From Stramonita haemastoma (lineage: Eukaryota; Mollusca; Gastropoda; Neogastropoda; Muricidae): a stretch of 27,500 nt of DNA. Under the pieces are notes generated by a model, which saw nothing but the letters and a program-made list of their open reading frames with translations, was not told where the DNA came from and ran no database searches. Within the stretch, counting starts at the first letter, position 1. The number at the start of each line of letters is the position of its first letter. This document shows, piece after piece, positions 19,118 to 27,500 of the stretch. A program made the translations under genes and the position numbers. Location of the stretch: positions 12,356,143 to 12,383,642 of the forward strand of contig CM060342.1 of assembly GCA_030674155.1 (NCBI GenBank), in the 5' to 3' direction.

Positions 19118-19382
19118 ACAGTCATACACACAAACTTCTCATTCAGTGCGTACTTTTCAGTCTCACACAGTGATTCCTAGACTGGACGGGCGAGGTCAAC
19201 AGTCCCCACTCAGGGAGACCCCCCACCCTGTTCAGCCAAGAAACAAAACATAACATAACAACAACAGCAACAACATAATAAACCACCCCCCCCACCCTGT
19301 TAAGCCAAGAAACATAACATAACAAAACAACAACAACAGCAACAACAACATAAACCACCCACTCCCCCCCTTCCCCACTCAC
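19118..19382. repeat. Short two-copy tandem in the e/d intron
   Basis: CACCCTGTT.AGCCAAGAAAC plus ATAACATAACA and CAACAACAGCAACAAC occurs twice at about 19223-19285 and 19290-19360, next to the exon d donor. No exon bases are included. Confidence 0.75.
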
Positions 19383-19619
19383 CTCGCCGTGCGAGTTGAT
19401 GGCAGCCAAGGCGGCCTCTCGCATGTGGGACCTCACCTCCGCGCTGCGATCGCCCAGAGCCGTGGGCACATAGAAGTCAAACAGCTTGCCTATCTCCCCC
19501 TGGGGCAGCAAGGGAGCTAACTGGGCCAGGGCCAAGGCCACGCCCGAGCGGGCGGGCCACTGATCGGGGGGCTGCTCCTCCACCTTGCGTCCCAGGGGGT
19601 CCTTTTTGGCGGGCGGCAG
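19383..19619 (-). CDS. GCN1: GCN1 exon d, HEAT-repeat segment
   Basis: Internal GCN1 exon of 237 nt, 79 codons, phase 0 at both ends. It starts LPPAKKDPLGRK, continues EEQPPDQWPARSGVALALAQ and ends LAAINSHGE. The vertebrate protein as recalled has SPPDQWEARCGLALAL and LATLNTHGKEN at the same place, so assignment is firm. The acceptor is TGTACAG|C; the donor is GGCGAG|GTGAGT. No duplicated copies of either boundary were found nearby, unlike exons a and e. Confidence 0.95.
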
Positions 19620-19699
19620 CTGTACATACAGGGGGACGATGTGAGAGAGCGGAGTTTGATTCTTGGCGTTATAGCATGTTTCAGACTTTTACGAAGGTG

Positions 19700-19925
19700 T
19701 GTGTGAATGTACACGCACGTATGCACGTAAACACACACAAATATATACATGCATACAGATTCACAACGTACACACATGCACGCGTGCACGCACGCACACA
19801 TGCACACACACACAATCTCACACATACACACACAATCAATCACACCACACATACACACACAATCAATCACACCCCACACACACACACCCCACACACACAC
19901 ACACACACAACACACACACACACGT
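19700..19925. repeat. CA-rich microsatellite
   Basis: ACACACA-type sequence with interspersed CACAATCAATCACAC units, just upstream of exon d. Confidence 0.9.
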
Positions 19926-20049
19926 GTCAACATTTTAAACAAAATTGTTTCATCATCATGATCTGACCAAAAGAAAAAAAAAAAGGATAAACATGCCTTG
20001 ACAATATTGTCTAGAACAAATCCTTTACTTTTTTCCCTCCATTGACAAT

Positions 20050-20410
20050 AATTAACCCTTTTGTTTTCATTCTTCAGCCAGAGCTCCAAGATTTTAGCGT
20101 AAGCGATCGTATTTATTCTCCATGAAGGTAGCCACCTTCAATTAACCCTTTTGTTTTCATTCTTCAGCCAGAGCTCCAAGATTTTAGCGTAAGCGATCAT
20201 ATTTATTCTCCATGAAGGTAGCCACCTTCAATTAACCCTTTTGTTTTCATTCTTCAGCCAGAGCTCCAAGATTTTAGCGTAAGCGATCGTATTTATTCTC
20301 CATGAAGGTAGCCACCTTCAATTAACCCTTTTGTTTTCATTCCTCAGCCAGAGCTCCAAGATTTTTGTGTAAGCGATCGTATTTGTTCTCCATGAAGGTA
20401 GCCACATTCT
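20050..20410. repeat. Four-copy 90-bp tandem repeat
   Basis: ATTAACCCTTTTGTTTTCAT starts at 20051, 20141, 20231 and 20321, a period of exactly 90 bp. The unit contains CAGCCAGAGCTCCAAGATTT and CTCCATGAAGGTAGCCACCT. The last copy has several changes. The GAAGGTAGCCAC part is related to the module at 430-500 and 3005-3070. It does not overlap an exon. Confidence 0.95.
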
Positions 20411-20454
20411 GACTTTGGGGATGACGTCTAAACACGACACCAGTGTGTATGAGT

Positions 20455-20735
20455 CTTTAAAATTTTGTCATCCGTTCCCACCAGCACATAATAGCCTCCT
20501 CTTTGGAGAGGCGGAACTGGTTTTTATGTGAGTGCAAGATGTTCTGCATGCGTTCACACCTGGGACCTCACTTCATCTGAAGGACTCTCGGGGGAGTTGA
20601 GTCAGCACTGATCTGGATTCCGGGGGGAAAATCCCCTCAAAAGGGTGTTTCTGTTTACCTCAAACCTGGGATGATCCCGCACCATCAGATCACAAGCACA
20701 ACGCTCTAACCACCAGGCTATCCCATCCCTCTTAA
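20455..20735 (-). mobile_element. SINE family A with tRNA-like head
   Basis: On the minus strand the head is GGGATAGCCTGGTGGTTAGA, with a GTGCTTGTGATCTGATGG anticodon-arm-like stretch. The body to TTTTGTCATCCGTTCCCACC is more diverged than other copies. Confidence 0.85.
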
Positions 20736-20837
20736 TCATTACGATCTTACCAAAAACAAATTGTTAAGCTAAACATGGACTTGACACTAACGACTAAAAA
20801 CAAATCTTTTACTACTTTTACCCCCACTAACATGCAT

Positions 20838-21062
20838 AGGGGGGCGGGATAGCTCAGTGGTCAGAGCGCTCACTTTCCCCCAGCCACAGTTAAGCAGCAT
20901 CGAGTCTGGTTGCAAATTGGATGGGTGACTGTTTGCATGCCTTGGCTACAGTACAGTTCACCAGCTGTAAATGGGTACCTGCCCTCTGGCCCCTAGAGAA
21001 GATGAGGTCTCTGACGCTTTGCTCCCCTACGACCACACAGGTTAAGGGACACCTCTACTTTT
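20838..21062 (+). mobile_element. Composite SINE family D, tRNA-like then 5S-like
   Basis: The first part, GGGATAGCTCAGTGGTCAGA (box A-like TAGCTCAGTGG at 20850), is tRNA-like. The next part (20889-20935) has TTAAGCAGCATCGAGTCTGG and TTGGATGGGTGACTG, which follow the internal promoter region of 5S rRNA (AAGC...GTCGGGCCTGGT, then CTTGGATGGGTGACCG). The tail (CCCTAGAGAAGATGAGGTC to ACCACACAGGTTAAGGGACA) recurs at 1915-2110 and 25085-25262. Confidence 0.75.
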
Positions 21063-21162
21063 TACCTTGAACATACATAATCTTACCCTTCCATTCACCA
21101 TACAAACTGGGAAAAAAAAAAAAAAAAAAGGAATAAAAATGCGTTTTTCCCAGAGAACTCAC

Positions 21163-21355
21163 ATAGAGGCGTTTTTCGTAGAGTTGGAGGAGGTGGGTGA
21201 GGACGTGAGGGACGTGAGTGGTGTGGACCTGAAGGACCTGGGCCAGGGTGTGGGCACAGGCCTTCCTCACCATGTCCACGTCATGGTCCACATCCTCCAG
21301 CACTGACGCGTGAAGCTGCTCAGGCGGAGTCTCCAGATCCAGCTCCGCGCGCAGC
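21163..21355 (-). CDS. GCN1: GCN1 exon c, HEAT-repeat segment
   Basis: Internal GCN1 exon of 193 nt: one base that completes the codon split with exon b, then 64 codons. It reads LRAELDLETPPEQLHAS, then VLEDVDHDVDMVRKACAH, and ends LLQLYEKRLY, matching GCN1 ...EIYQEKLY. The acceptor is TGCAG|G, next to a short run of CCAAT-type repeats. The donor is TAT|GTGAGT, a strong consensus site. The paired helices with spaced Leu/Val/Ala are typical of HEAT repeats. The frame is intact. Confidence 0.93.
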
Positions 21356-21364
21356 CTGCACACA

Positions 21365-21715
21365 CATCCAATCCAATCCAATCCAATGAGGTTGCTTAGA
21401 GCCCCTGCCCTGCCAACCGCACAGGCCATATCGGGGGCTGTCACCTCGTCACATTTTAAAACTCCAATCCAATCCAGGCCATATCGGGGCTGTCACCTCG
21501 TCACATTTTATAACTCCAATCCAATTTAGGCCATATCGGGGCCGTCACCTCGTCACATTTTAAAACTCCAATCCAATTCAGGCCATATCGGGGCTGTCAC
21601 CTCATCACATTTTAAAAACTCCAATCCAATCTAATGATGTTGCTTAGAGCCCCGCCTGTGACCGCACAGGCCATATCGGGGCTGTCACCTTGTCACATTT
21701 TAAAATACGTGTTAA
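21365..21715. repeat. Tandem repeat with GGCCATATCGGGG core
   Basis: Five copies of CAGGCCATATCGGGGCTGTC plus a CACATTTTAAAACTCCAATC block, spaced about 52-77 bp. It begins at the exon c acceptor's upstream side. It carries CCAAT-type repeats but no exon sequence. Confidence 0.88.
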
Positions 21716-21719
21716 AAGT

Positions 21720-21974
21720 GTGCCACTATGTACAGTTTAAAACGGGGGTATAAAACAGCCTGCTCACAGTGCGCCTTGCAACCTTCAGCTTCATAATCCC
21801 ACAGTTGGAATGCTGCTACCTTCGTGGTGGGAAAAACGGTTGCATGCAACCTTCAATTTCATAATCCCACAGTCGGAATGCGGCTACCTTAACCCTCTTG
21901 CATTTGGATTCTCTGAGGAGCTGAAAGTTGGGGGGAAACTGACAGCTGTGGGGAAAGTACAGCAACAAACATAT

Positions 21975-22026
<52 letters not shown>

Positions 22027-22326
22027 TACATGGTGACAGGAAATTCTGAAAATCTGATCTCAAAAAATTATTTTTTTAAAAAATAAATAAATAAAAATAT
22101 ATTTTTAAAAAATAAATAAATAAAAATAAAAATAATACATGGAATTTATATAGCGCTCTATCTTGCACAAAAAAAAAACAAAAAACATATCAAAGCGCTT
22201 GCATTCGACCTATACAAAAGACACACAAACAATTCAACAACACTAATTTTGACAAATTCGAATGTGCGCACACACATAACAAGAGACAGACACAGGCATG
22301 ACAGGAGGACGACCACCACCACTCAC
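21720..22326. repeat. Intron with dispersed modules and a TAA microsatellite
   Basis: The CTACCTTCGTGGTGGG module at 21815 and again near 21885; a piece of repeat E near 21910-21960; (TAA)n at 21981-22024; A/T-rich tracts to 22135; and TATATAGCGCTCTATCTTGC with TCAAAGCGCTT at 22148-22200, a small repeat with inverted GCGCT ends. No exon is seen. Confidence 0.65.
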
Positions 22327-22454
22327 GCTTTGGCGATCTGCTGGATGGTGTCGTCGCCGTCGTTACAGGCGATCCAGACGCGCTTGGCCACGTGCATGGC
22401 CACCTCATAGTCGTCCTCCAGCTCCGGCAACACTTCGTACAGCTGCCGCAGAGA
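22327..22454 (-). CDS. GCN1: GCN1 exon b, HEAT-repeat segment
   Basis: Internal GCN1 exon of 128 nt that starts in phase 0 and ends two bases into a codon. It encodes SLRQLYEVLPELEDD, then HVAKRVWIACNDGDDTIQQ, and ends IAK plus GC. Family alignment from memory places it right after exon a (vertebrate MELHMVLP... and LRRLWVVKFDKEEEIRKLAE). The acceptor is TTCCAG at 22459-22455 (plus-strand coordinates), directly preceded by a TG repeat, so the microsatellite takes the place of a classic pyrimidine tract. The donor is AAAGC|GTGAGT at 22326. No frameshift is seen. Confidence 0.9.
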
Positions 22455-22937
22455 CTGGAACACACACACACATACATACAAATACACGCACACACACACG
22501 CACACACACACACACACACAGACACACACACACACACACAGCCACACACACACACAGCCACACACACACACACACAACACACACACATACACAAACACAT
22601 TAGATCTCTCTCTCTCTCTCTCTCTCTCAACTATCCAGTCTCCTATCGTAGGGTCGTCTGGTATCAGTTAAAGTGGAAAGACGTTAAAATTGAAGACTTA
22701 CTACTTACTTACACACAAACACACACACACACACACGCACACACACAACACACACAACACACAGCCACACACAACACACACACATACACACACACACAGC
22801 CACACACAGCCACACATACACACACACACACACATCATATAAAAGAATAAATAAATAAGTAAATAAATAAATAAGCACCACACTGGTAAACCATCACAAT
22901 GATGCACAGAGGATTTGAATATTCACGCATGTGCATG

Positions 22938-22972
<35 letters not shown>

Positions 22973-23040
22973 TCTATTATCCTCAATATAAAAGAATAAT
23001 AATGATAATAATAACACACACACACACACACAAACCCACT
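22455..23040. repeat. CA microsatellites upstream of exon b
   Basis: Three CA tracts (22460-22590, 22700-22835 and 22935-22972) are separated by a (CT)n run, a SINE F tail fragment and an AATAAATAAATAAG stretch. The first tract abuts the exon b acceptor. Confidence 0.88.
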
Positions 23041-23338
23041 CACCCACCCATCCACCCCCCACCCACACAGACAACCACCCCACCTGAAGAGCGGCCTTTC
23101 TGACGGCAGTGCAGGGCGACTCCAGACGTTAAATGAATTTGAACACACACACACACACACACCCACCAACCCACAAAACAACCACACAAACACACCTACC
23201 CACACCCCCGACACACAACCCCCCCACACACCTACCCCCCCCACACAGACAACCACCCCACCTGAAGAGCGGCCTCTCTGACAGCAGTGCAGGGCGACTC
23301 CAGATGTTAATGAATTTGAACACGCACACACAACAACA

Positions 23339-23369
<31 letters not shown>

Positions 23370-24517
23370 ACAACCCCCCACCTGAAGAGCGGCCTCTCTG
23401 ACGGCAGTGCAGGGCGACTCCAGACGTTAAATGAATTTGAACACACACCCACACACACCCACCAACCCACAAAACAACCACACAAACACACCTACCCACT
23501 TACCCCCCCACACAACCCCCCCCCCCCTCCCCCCCCCCCCCCCCCACAACCCCCCCACCTGCAGAGCGGCCTCTCTGACGGCAGTGCAGGGCGACTCCAG
23601 ATGTTAATGAATTTGAACATACACACACCACCCACACAGAGGCAACAAACCCACTGCAGAGCGGCCTCTCTGACGGCAGTGCAGGGCGACTCCAGACGTT
23701 AATGAATTTGAACATACACACACCACCCACACAGAGGCAACAAACCCACCTGCAGAGCGGCCTCTCTGACGGCAGTGCAGGGCGACTCCAGACGTTAATG
23801 AATTTGAACATACACACACCACCCACACAGAGGCAACAAACCCACCTGCAGAGCGGCCTCTCTGACGGCAGTGCAGGGCGACTCCAGACGTTAATGAATT
23901 TGAACATACACACACCACCCACACAGAGGCAACAAACCCACCTGCAGAGCGGCCTCTCTGACGGCAGTGCAGGGCGACTCCAGACGTTAATGAATTTGAA
24001 CATACACACACCACCCACACAGAGGCAACAAACCCACCTGCAGAGCGGCCTCTCTGACGGCAGTGCAGGGCGACTCCAGATGTTAATGAATTTGAACATA
24101 CACACACCACCCACACAGAGGCAACAAACCCACCTGCAGAGCGGCCTCTCTGACGGCAGTGCAGGGCGACTCCAGACGTTAATGAATTTGAACATACACA
24201 CACCACCCACACAGAGGCAACAAACCCACCTGCAGAGCGGCCTCTCTGACGGCAGTGCAGGGCGACTCCAGATGTTAATGAATTTGAACACACACACACT
24301 ACCCACACAGAGGCAACAAACCCACCTGCAGAGCGGCCTCTCTGACGGCAGTGCAGGGCGACTCCAGACGTTAATGAATTTGAACATACACACACCACCC
24401 ACACAGAGGCAACAAACCCACCTGCAGAGCGGCCTCTCTGACGGCAGTGCAGGGCGACTCCAGATGTTAATGAATTTGAACATACACACACCACCCACAC
24501 AGAGGCAACAAACCCAC
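23040..24517. repeat. 96-bp tandem array copying the exon a donor junction
   Basis: There are 13 copies of the last ~43 nt of exon a plus its GT donor and ~53 nt of intron. From about 23653 to 24517 the units are regular, with a period of exactly 96 bp (for example 24329, 24425, 24521). Four older, longer-spaced units lie near 23082, 23260, 23380 and 23557, separated by CA/CCC filler. Nearly every unit keeps CAG|GTGG (one, near 23653, has lost a base there). Because 96 is divisible by three, the array produces spurious open frames of about 400 codons on both strands. The unit's exon part ends at CTCCAGA, where the true exon continues differently. Confidence 0.95.
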
Positions 24518-24742
24518 CTGCAGAGCGGCCTCTCTGACGGCAGTGCAGGGCGACTCCAGAGCGTGCAGCAGCTCCTGCACTTCGCCCTGTGTGGCCGTGG
24601 CCGCCCCCTCGTCCCCGTTGGCACAGGCGGCCAGTTTCAGCAGGGCCGTGGCCGCCTTCTGCTGCAGGTTCAGCTCCATGGTGCCGATGACCGACAGACA
24701 CAGACTCATCAGCTTCTGCCGCGGCAACAGTTCCGGGTCCAT
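24518..24742 (-). CDS. GCN1: GCN1 exon a (first in window), HEAT-repeat segment
   Basis: This is an internal exon of the translational activator GCN1, a cytosolic ribosome-associated HEAT-repeat protein that activates the eIF2-alpha kinase GCN2. The exon is 225 nt, 75 codons, phase 0 at both ends. Its acceptor reads CCCTTCAG before 24742, after a T/C-rich tract. Its donor is CTGCAG|GTGGG, with GT at 24517-24516. The end of the exon reads SPCTAVREAALQ, which matches the animal GCN1 helix SVREAAL as recalled. The first codon happens to be ATG, but it follows a good acceptor, and about 1,100 residues of GCN1 normally precede this point, so it is not the start codon. The last 43 nt plus the donor are repeated 13 more times in the downstream intron. 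Reading past the true donor gives 16 codons and then an in-frame stop at 24467-24469. Confidence 0.9.
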
Positions 24743-25084
24743 CTGAAGGGTCCGCAGGGGAAAAAAAACGGGTCATCCGTGTCCATTCAGATACTTCCAT
24801 CATTTATTGAGGAAAAAAAGCAGTGGGAGGAGGAAAAACACAAGTGCAGGTACCAACTTCTCGATCGTTTTGAAAATGACTTTATCAAAGATTCAAAACA
24901 AAAAAAAAAAAAAAAAATTGGAAATGAAAATAAATTCTAGGGAATAATGTCTTTCAGTGGCAGCATTGTAGGCATTTCTGAGTAAGAACCATGCCTTTGG
25001 CCTGACCTGACTCGAGTTTCGGCTCCTGGATGAGCCCTCATTAGAGGTCCCGGTGGTGATTGAAACTCCACCTGCTGTGGTACC
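24743..25084. other. Intron upstream of exon a, no recognised features
   Basis: Acceptor-side sequence of exon a, then mostly unique sequence with an A run at 24898-24917. No exon is found here or further up to 27500. Confidence 0.6.
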
Positions 25085-25262
25085 TTACAGCATCATACTT
25101 CATCATTTAAGGTAGAAGGTAAAGGTGTCCCATAACCTTTGTGGTCGTAGGGGAGCGAGGCGTCAGACACCTCAGCTTCTCTAGGGGCCAGCATGTTGTG
25201 GGCGGCGCCCATCTCCTCCTTCTCGCTGCTTTACCTTCCCTGACCCTAAAGAGGGCAGCTGG
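25085..25262 (-). mobile_element. Tail of composite SINE family D
   Basis: GTGGTCGTAGGGGAGCGAGG and TTCTCTAGGGGCCAGCATGT match 1915-2110 and, inverted, 20960-21060. Confidence 0.82.
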
Positions 25263-25264
25263 TT

Positions 25265-25345
25265 AAGAGTGTTAAGTTTAGCGTGGCCCTTTCTTTTACC
25301 TGGTCCAGGTGTGGTCAGTTCCTGCTGTGATTACTAGCACCAGCT

Positions 25346-25387
<42 letters not shown>

Positions 25388-25470
25388 GGGGATGGATGAA
25401 CAGAATGCGGCTGAGAGCAGCTAAAAGTGAGGGAAAGAAGTTGACAGTTGTGGTAGGTTACCAGCAAAGA
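25265..25470 (-). repeat. Dispersed repeat E with a 41-G run
   Basis: Inverted copy of the 3171-3345 repeat, in which GCACCAGCTG is followed by 41 consecutive G (25346-25386), then GGGATGGATG and the rest of the repeat to TTGACAGTTGTGG. Confidence 0.82.
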
Positions 25471-25554
25471 TTTCTTCTTCATCTTTGTCAAATGGTCAAA
25501 CAGCAGCTATTGTCTGTTGTGAGTGAAAATGCATCATGCTGCCATTTAGCATGT

Positions 25555-25860
25555 CAGATTTTTCTGCATGAAATTCAGGCTGCTTTCCCTGGGGAGAGCA
25601 TGTCATCACAAGAGCAGCGCCACCCTTTTTTTTTATTCCTTTTCCTGTCTGAAGCTGTATTTGTTTCAATATCAGAGTGACATTTTTCTACAGAATTTTG
25701 CCAGGGAAAATTCTTTGTTGCAGTGGATTCTTTTACATGTGCTGAATAATTTTGTGTAACATGCAGGACCTCAGTTTATCATATCATCTGAAAGACTAGC
25801 ACCCAGACCACCACTCACGGTCTAATGGATGGGGGGAAAAGATTTAGGCCCAAACGCATA
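25555..25860 (-). mobile_element. SINE family B, inverted copy
   Basis: TGAAATTCAGGCTGCTTTCC, TTTTGCCAGGGAAAATTCTT and GACTAGCACCCAGACCACC correspond to the reverse complement of the 2220-2545 body. It lacks the tRNA head. Confidence 0.82.
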
Positions 25861-25974
25861 CACATAAATCAAATATGCATGTCAAAGATCCTGTTATTAA
25901 CACCAGCATTCAGCAGGTTGCAGAAACCAGAGCGTAGAATTGGCAGAGAAAAAAAAAGAGGAAAGTAAGCCGGG

Positions 25975-26110
25975 GTCCAGGGGCCGCTTAGGCCCCGGTG
26001 GGGTGCAGGGGCAAAGCCCTGCTGGGGGGTCCAGGGGGGCGAAGCCCCCCGGCCGAAAATGAATTTTAGCATTTTAAAGGCAATTTGGAGGCCTCTCCAG
26101 GCACCACTTT
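25975..26110. repeat. GC-rich hairpin repeat, copy 1
   Basis: A string of short perfect stem-loops, such as GGGGGGCGAAGCCCCCC at 26034-26050, spaced by GGGGTCCA. It ends in TTTTAAAGGC and GGAGGCCTCTCC. The copy at 26588-26725 has the same layout. Confidence 0.8.
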
Positions 26111-26116
26111 GAGCAA

Positions 26117-26330
<214 letters not shown>

Positions 26331-26587
26331 TGAGAGAGACAGACAGACAGACACAGACTCAGACTCAGACTGTTAGACCTTCCATAAAGAACCACCAGAG
26401 TATGTCAAACTTGTTTTAAAAAGATCCCTTCTGGGTAGCCCTAACATAAGTTTGTGTGTACAACTATGATGGTTATTGGAAAACATGGAGAGAGTGAGAG
26501 AGACAGAGACAGACAGACAGACAAAAACAGTGGGTGAGAGAAATGAGGACATAAACATCCAGGAAAAGCACTTTTTCCTGAAATGTA

Positions 26588-26725
26588 GTGGGGGTCCAGG
26601 GGGCATTGCCCCCTTGTGGGGTCAAGGGGCAGAGCCCCTTGTGGGGGTCAGGGGGCAACGCCCCCTGAAGCTGAAGGTTTTTTGACAATTCTAGCCTGTT
26701 TAAAGGCCTCTCCTTGAACTAATTT
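26588..26725. repeat. GC-rich hairpin repeat, copy 2
   Basis: Stem-loops GGGGGCATTGCCCCC (26599-26613), GGGGCAGAGCCCC (26626-26638) and GGGGGCAACGCCCCC (26651-26665) are followed by TTTAAAGGCCTCTCC. Loops differ between hairpins and from copy 1, while the stems stay paired. Confidence 0.82.
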
Positions 26726-26869
26726 CAGTTTTCATACAAAGCAATTTCTGCCCTAAAATAAGCTTTCCAAGTATGACTTTTTCTGTCATTTCTTCAATCT
26801 AAAGGAAGTTCTACATACAAGTAATCACATAGCAAAAATAAGTACATTTCTAGACAGATGTGCACAAAT

Positions 26870-27062
<193 letters not shown>

Positions 27063-27500
27063 CGTCAGAAAGAGAAAGGGCAGGCTGGTTGCCTGTGGAT
27101 TGTTATGATACTGTAAACATGGCTGACCCCATACACGCTGAAGGCAGCCAGTGGAAAGCCCCCCCCCCCCCCCCCCCCCCTTAGCCTTACAGCTGCAACT
27201 GACACCCTTCTGTCAACAGATACCTAGTAGACTGGTGATGTAAAGAAGAGAAGGGAAGTACTGGGCATTATTTGACTGGTTCTCTGTGGGTTTCGTTATT
27301 TTTCTTTTCTTTTTTTTTTCTTTTACGCGGATTTCCGCGAATTCGTGGAGATGTACCATGCCTGATTATCCTGTGTCTGCCTGTTTATGTACACTTGATC
27401 TGTTTCTCATTTTCTGAAGAAGCTGCATTATGTTTTCTTCCCTGCTTGGATATCCTGAGTGTTGTCCACAGCAGTATTTTTCTCTTGTGTCAGTCTGCAA
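27063..27500. other. Intron sequence, nothing recognised
   Basis: A C run of 22 at 27159-27180, then T-rich sequence with CGCGGATTTCCGCG near 27327, a small palindrome. No exon could be supported. Confidence 0.55.

Noticed and set aside
20889..20935. 5S rRNA gene
   Set aside because: Only about 45 nt resembles 5S, and it is embedded in a dispersed element.
24740..24742. ATG at the start of exon a as the GCN1 start codon
   Set aside because: It directly follows a polypyrimidine tract and CAG, and the protein part is internal to the family.
23500..24940. Open frames of about 370-410 codons on both strands with strongly repeated protein sequence
   Set aside because: They come from the 96-bp tandem array, whose period is a multiple of three. 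The minus-strand ones are not in the exon a frame, which has stops.

Overview
This window is eukaryotic genomic DNA. It holds the middle of one large, intron-rich gene on the minus strand, buried in repeats. The gene is GCN1, the HEAT-repeat protein that couples stalled or colliding ribosomes to the eIF2-alpha kinase GCN2. Twelve exons (called a to l here, in transcription order) run from 24742 down to 1711 and encode about 740 consecutive residues. They are joined by GT-AG introns of compatible phase, and both gene ends lie outside the window. The organism looks like a lophotrochozoan, most likely a gastropod mollusc. This is inferred from several tRNA-headed SINE families of a type common in mollusc genomes, heavy CA/GA/GACA microsatellites, and a GCN1 sequence clearly animal but diverged from vertebrates. 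No species can be named from the sequence.

Layout by plus coordinates: 1-1710 is the intron downstream of exon l, full of SINE pieces. 1711-9546 holds exons l, k, j, i and h. 9547-16117 holds exons g, f and e plus a LINE fragment, a 430-bp GA tract and a TIR element with a target-site duplication. 16118-19382 is an intron dominated by an array of about 20 units of roughly 100 bp with long G runs. 19383-22454 holds exons d, c and b, with a 4 x 90-bp array and a SINE whose head resembles a tRNA and whose next segment resembles 5S rRNA. 22455-24517 is largely a 96-bp tandem array running up to exon a (24518-24742). 24743-27500 is intron upstream of exon a, with SINE, hairpin-rich and TG/GA repeats.

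The most unusual feature is that many of these arrays are not placed at random. At eight exon-intron boundaries the boundary itself has been copied into the adjacent intron, usually with 15-48 nt of exon and the splice site still attached: donors of exons a, e, h and j, and acceptors of exons e, f, i and k. Copy numbers run from 1 to 16. In the introns k/j, i/h and f/e both flanking junctions have been copied inward, so the first two of these introns are largely built from copies of their own ends. This creates ladders of decoy splice sites in an essential gene.

Exons a-g and l are open and of the expected length. Exons h, i and j, and to a small extent k, show many small base losses against the family. 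That suggests a poorly polished assembly block at about 3.7-9.6 kb, or less likely real decay.
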